Shown here: in pieces, positions 62,157 to 64,000 of the stretch | Position numbering within the stretch: position 1 is the first letter of the stretch | Layout of the letters: each line of letters starts with the position of its first letter | Source of the DNA: Tractidigestivibacter scatoligenes | Lineage (GTDB): Bacteria; Actinomycetota; Coriobacteriia; Coriobacteriales; Atopobiaceae | Length of the DNA: 64,000 nucleotides | NCBI RefSeq assembly: GCF_001494635.1 | Contig: NZ_LOJF01000001.1 | Span: 62,001 to 126,000, forward strand | Direction: 5' to 3' | The notes under the pieces: generated by a model | The model's input: only the letters and a program-made list of their open reading frames with translations | Told to the model about the DNA's origin: nothing | Database searches by the model: none | Translations under genes and position numbers: made by a program

Positions 62157-64000
62157 CTAGAGCAGGCGTCCAAAGCGACGCACATAGGCCCTTCTCGCCA
62201 GCAGTACGAGAACCGCGTAGCCAAGCACAACCAGGGGCAGCACGGCGAGAAATGCCACGGGCAGCGGCGCCATGCCAAGGGCAGCCCCAACCCCCGTAAA
62301 CGGGATGGCCAGCGACAGCACGATGGCACCGGCGTCAAGCAGCAGCACGCGCCAGTCTGCCATGCTCTGCACGAAGGGGATGCGCTCGGTCCGAACCAAA
62401 TGCACGAAGAGTACCTGTGTGCACATTGATTCGACGAACCAACCTGCCTGGAAGGTCGCAGCGAAGAGAGCCGTAGCGGTAGGGTTCCCCACAATGGCCT
62501 GCCAACTACCCCCGGCCACGCTCGGGCACACCCAGAAGAACAGCAGCGCAAAGGTCACCACGTCGAACACCGAGCTTGTGGGTCCAATCCAGCGCATGAA
62601 GCTCGCAATGGAACCAGACCTCCACGTCTGGGGGACCTGCAGCTCCCGTGCGTCGACGCTGTCCCAGGGGATGGCGGCGCAGGCGCAGTCGTAGATGAAG
62701 TTGAGAAGTAGCAGCTGTACGGCGGTCATGGGCAGGAAGGGGAGAAACACGCTCGCCACCAGGACCGAGAAGATGTTGCCAAAGTTGGAGCTGGCCGTCA
62801 TCTTCACATACTTGTTCATGTTGAAGAAGGTGCGCCGCCCCGCAACGATGCCCCGCTCCAGAACCCCAAGGTCCTTCTCGAGAAGGATGATGTCCGCTGC
62901 CTCCTTGGCCACGTCCGCACCAGAATCCACCGAGACACCGCAGTCGCTAGCCCCCATGGCAGCGGCGTCGTTCACGCCGTCTCCCATGAAGCCCACCACG
63001 TGTCCGCACGAGCGGAGCGCCCGCACGACGCGCACCTTCTGGTCGGGCGAGAGCTTTGCGAACACGGTGGTGTGCTCCGCATGCTCAGAAAGCTCCTCGT
63101 CTGACAGTTTGGCGACCGCCGCACCGTCAAGCGTCCCCTCCACGTCAAGTCCGATCGTCTCGCACACCGTGCACGCAACCCGAAGGGAATCGCCGGTAAG
63201 GACCTTGGTCGCAACGCCATGCTCGCGCAGGGCGGCAACCGCCTGTGCGGCGCTCCTCTTTGGCGGGTCGAGAAATGCCAGGTAGCCAATGAGCGTCATG
63301 CCGTGCTCGTCCTCCCCGGAAAGGACCCCCGCCGCCGCGGGATCCTCCTTGCGAGCCACGCCCAGCACGCGCATGCCCTTGTCGGCAAGGTCATAGGCGG
63401 TGGAGAGCACCCGTTCGCGAACGTCGCCCCCAAGAGGGACCACACTGCCGTCGTATTCGACCTCGGTGCAGACCCCAAGGACCTCCTCGATTGCACCTTT
63501 GGTGACCATGAGGCGGCGGCCGTCGTTGTTCTCGACGACAACGCTCACGCGGCGGCGCTCGAAGTCGAACGGAACCTCGTCAACAAGGTGCCAGCTTGTT
63601 GACAGCTCGTCTGCGTCGATGCCGGGAACTCCGCGGGCGGTCTCCTCGGTCGCGCGCGAGATAATTGCCGAGTCTATGAGGTTGCGCACGCCCGTCTCAA
63701 AGAAGCTGTTGAGAAACGCGTGGCCGAGCACTCGCGGGTCCTCGCGTCCCATGAGGTCTAGGTGCCGCTCGAGAACGACGTGGTCCTCGGTGAGCGTGCC
63801 GGTCTTGTCGGTGCAAAGCACGTCCATGGCACCAAGATTCTGGATGGCGTCAAGCCGCTTCACGATCACGCGGTCGCGGGAGAGGTCCACGGCACCCTTC
63901 GCAAGGCAGGTCATCACGATCATGGGCAGCATCTCGGGCGTGAGACCCACGGCAACCGAGAGCGAAAAGAGCAGCGCCGAGAGCCAGTCGCCCTTCGTAA
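62157..64000 (-). CDS. mgtA: Magnesium-translocating P-type ATPase MgtA/MgtB, 5' end outside the window
   Basis: C-terminal 613 or so codons of a P3B-type ATPase that imports magnesium. Visible are the helix 4 region LTPEMLPMIV, the phosphorylated Asp in CTDKTGTLTEDHV, KGAIEEVL (nucleotide domain), TGDSLRVA, the hinge MGDGVNDAAAM and six C-terminal helices with FIYDCACAAIPWD. The frame is open to position 64000, so the gene is cut by the edge. It is the third magnesium-linked gene set in the window. Confidence 0.95.
   Translation of the reverse strand, partial: TKGDWLSALLFSLSVAVGLTPEMLPMIVMTCLAKGAVDLSRDRVIVKRLDAIQNLGAMDVLCTDKTGTLTEDHVVLERHLDLMGREDPRVLGHAFLNSFFETGVRNLIDSAIISRATEETARGVPGIDADELSTSWHLVDEVPFDFERRRVSVVVENNDGRRLMVTKGAIEEVLGVCTEVEYDGSVVPLGGDVRERVLSTAYDLADKGMRVLGVARKEDPAAAGVLSGEDEHGMTLIGYLAFLDPPKRSAAQAVAALREHGVATKVLTGDSLRVACTVCETIGLDVEGTLDGAAVAKLSDEELSEHAEHTTVFAKLSPDQKVRVVRALRSCGHVVGFMGDGVNDAAAMGASDCGVSVDSGADVAKEAADIILLEKDLGVLERGIVAGRRTFFNMNKYVKMTASSNFGNIFSVLVASVFLPFLPMTAVQLLLLNFIYDCACAAIPWDSVDARELQVPQTWRSGSIASFMRWIGPTSSVFDVVTFALLFFWVCPSVAGGSWQAIVGNPTATALFAATFQAGWFVESMCTQVLFVHLVRTERIPFVQSMADWRVLLLDAGAIVLSLAIPFTGVGAALGMAPLPVAFLAVLPLVVLGYAVLVLLARRAYVRRFGRLL

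Noticed and set aside
61472-62551. 359-codon frame covering the hypothetical gene, a family C repeat and part of mgtA
   Set aside because: Crosses an inverted repeat and overlaps mgtA; only the part after ATG 61927 has a ribosome site and protein-like composition.

Overview
The window reads as one stretch of chromosome from a high-GC bacterium. SD-led ATG/GTG starts, GC-rich codons, the rpsF-ssb-rpsR-rplI-dnaB-purA block, class B sortase, LPXTG-type anchor, GH3 glycosidase, PTS and an Nramp-like magnesium transporter fit a gut or oral Coriobacteriia member (Atopobiaceae/Olsenella-like). This is inference: there is no rRNA or other species marker here. No phage, insertion sequence or CRISPR array was found.

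Layout. 1-7.1 kb: the 5' part of dnaK (cut by the window edge), a repeat-filled gap, a domain-swapped GH3 glycosidase lipoprotein with a small membrane partner, and a divergent LytTR/GHKL two-component pair. 7.3-12.5 kb: YfcE phosphodiesterase, two envelope proteins, and a minus-strand run metA > HTH protein > Ser/Thr kinase followed by a second copy of the HTH family. 12.7-17.6 kb: DEAD-box helicase, RlmI-type methyltransferase, an AAA ATPase with a direct-repeat array on each side, tadA and tRNA-Ser(UGA). 17.7-24 kb: lemA, a PRC/MgtE-N/CBS protein paired with an Nramp-related transporter, mtnA and a PRC-barrel protein. 24.5-35.7 kb: YtxH protein, a cyanophycin-synthetase-like N-domain protein, a CNNM/CorC protein, an EEP phosphohydrolase, a Vsr-fold protein beside a large palindrome, an EF-G-like GTPase, a radical SAM protein and an RlmD-type methyltransferase.

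35.8-49.2 kb carries purine synthesis (purN, purM, purF, purE, purD, purA) mixed with a sortase B, a decayed cell-wall-anchored protein, pyridoxal kinase, a NUDIX hydrolase and an AbiEi/DUF559-like gene broken by one amber codon. 49.4-54.2 kb is the dnaB-rplI-DUF2232-rpsR-ssb-rpsF replication/ribosome block. Then come two tRNA-Ser genes, a TRIC channel, a PTS/GntR/aldolase cassette bracketed by an identical 41-bp terminator repeat, typA, a small hypothetical gene and the 3' part of mgtA.

The most unusual content is non-coding. At least three families of long inverted repeats (REPIN-like) recur between genes, two of them beside Vsr/DUF559-type genes. A winged-helix AAA ATPase sits between a 20-bp tandem array and a 23-bp-period array. 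A Pro-containing nine-codon leader ORF precedes the magnesium operon. The sugar cassette looks like a recent insertion at a duplicated terminator.
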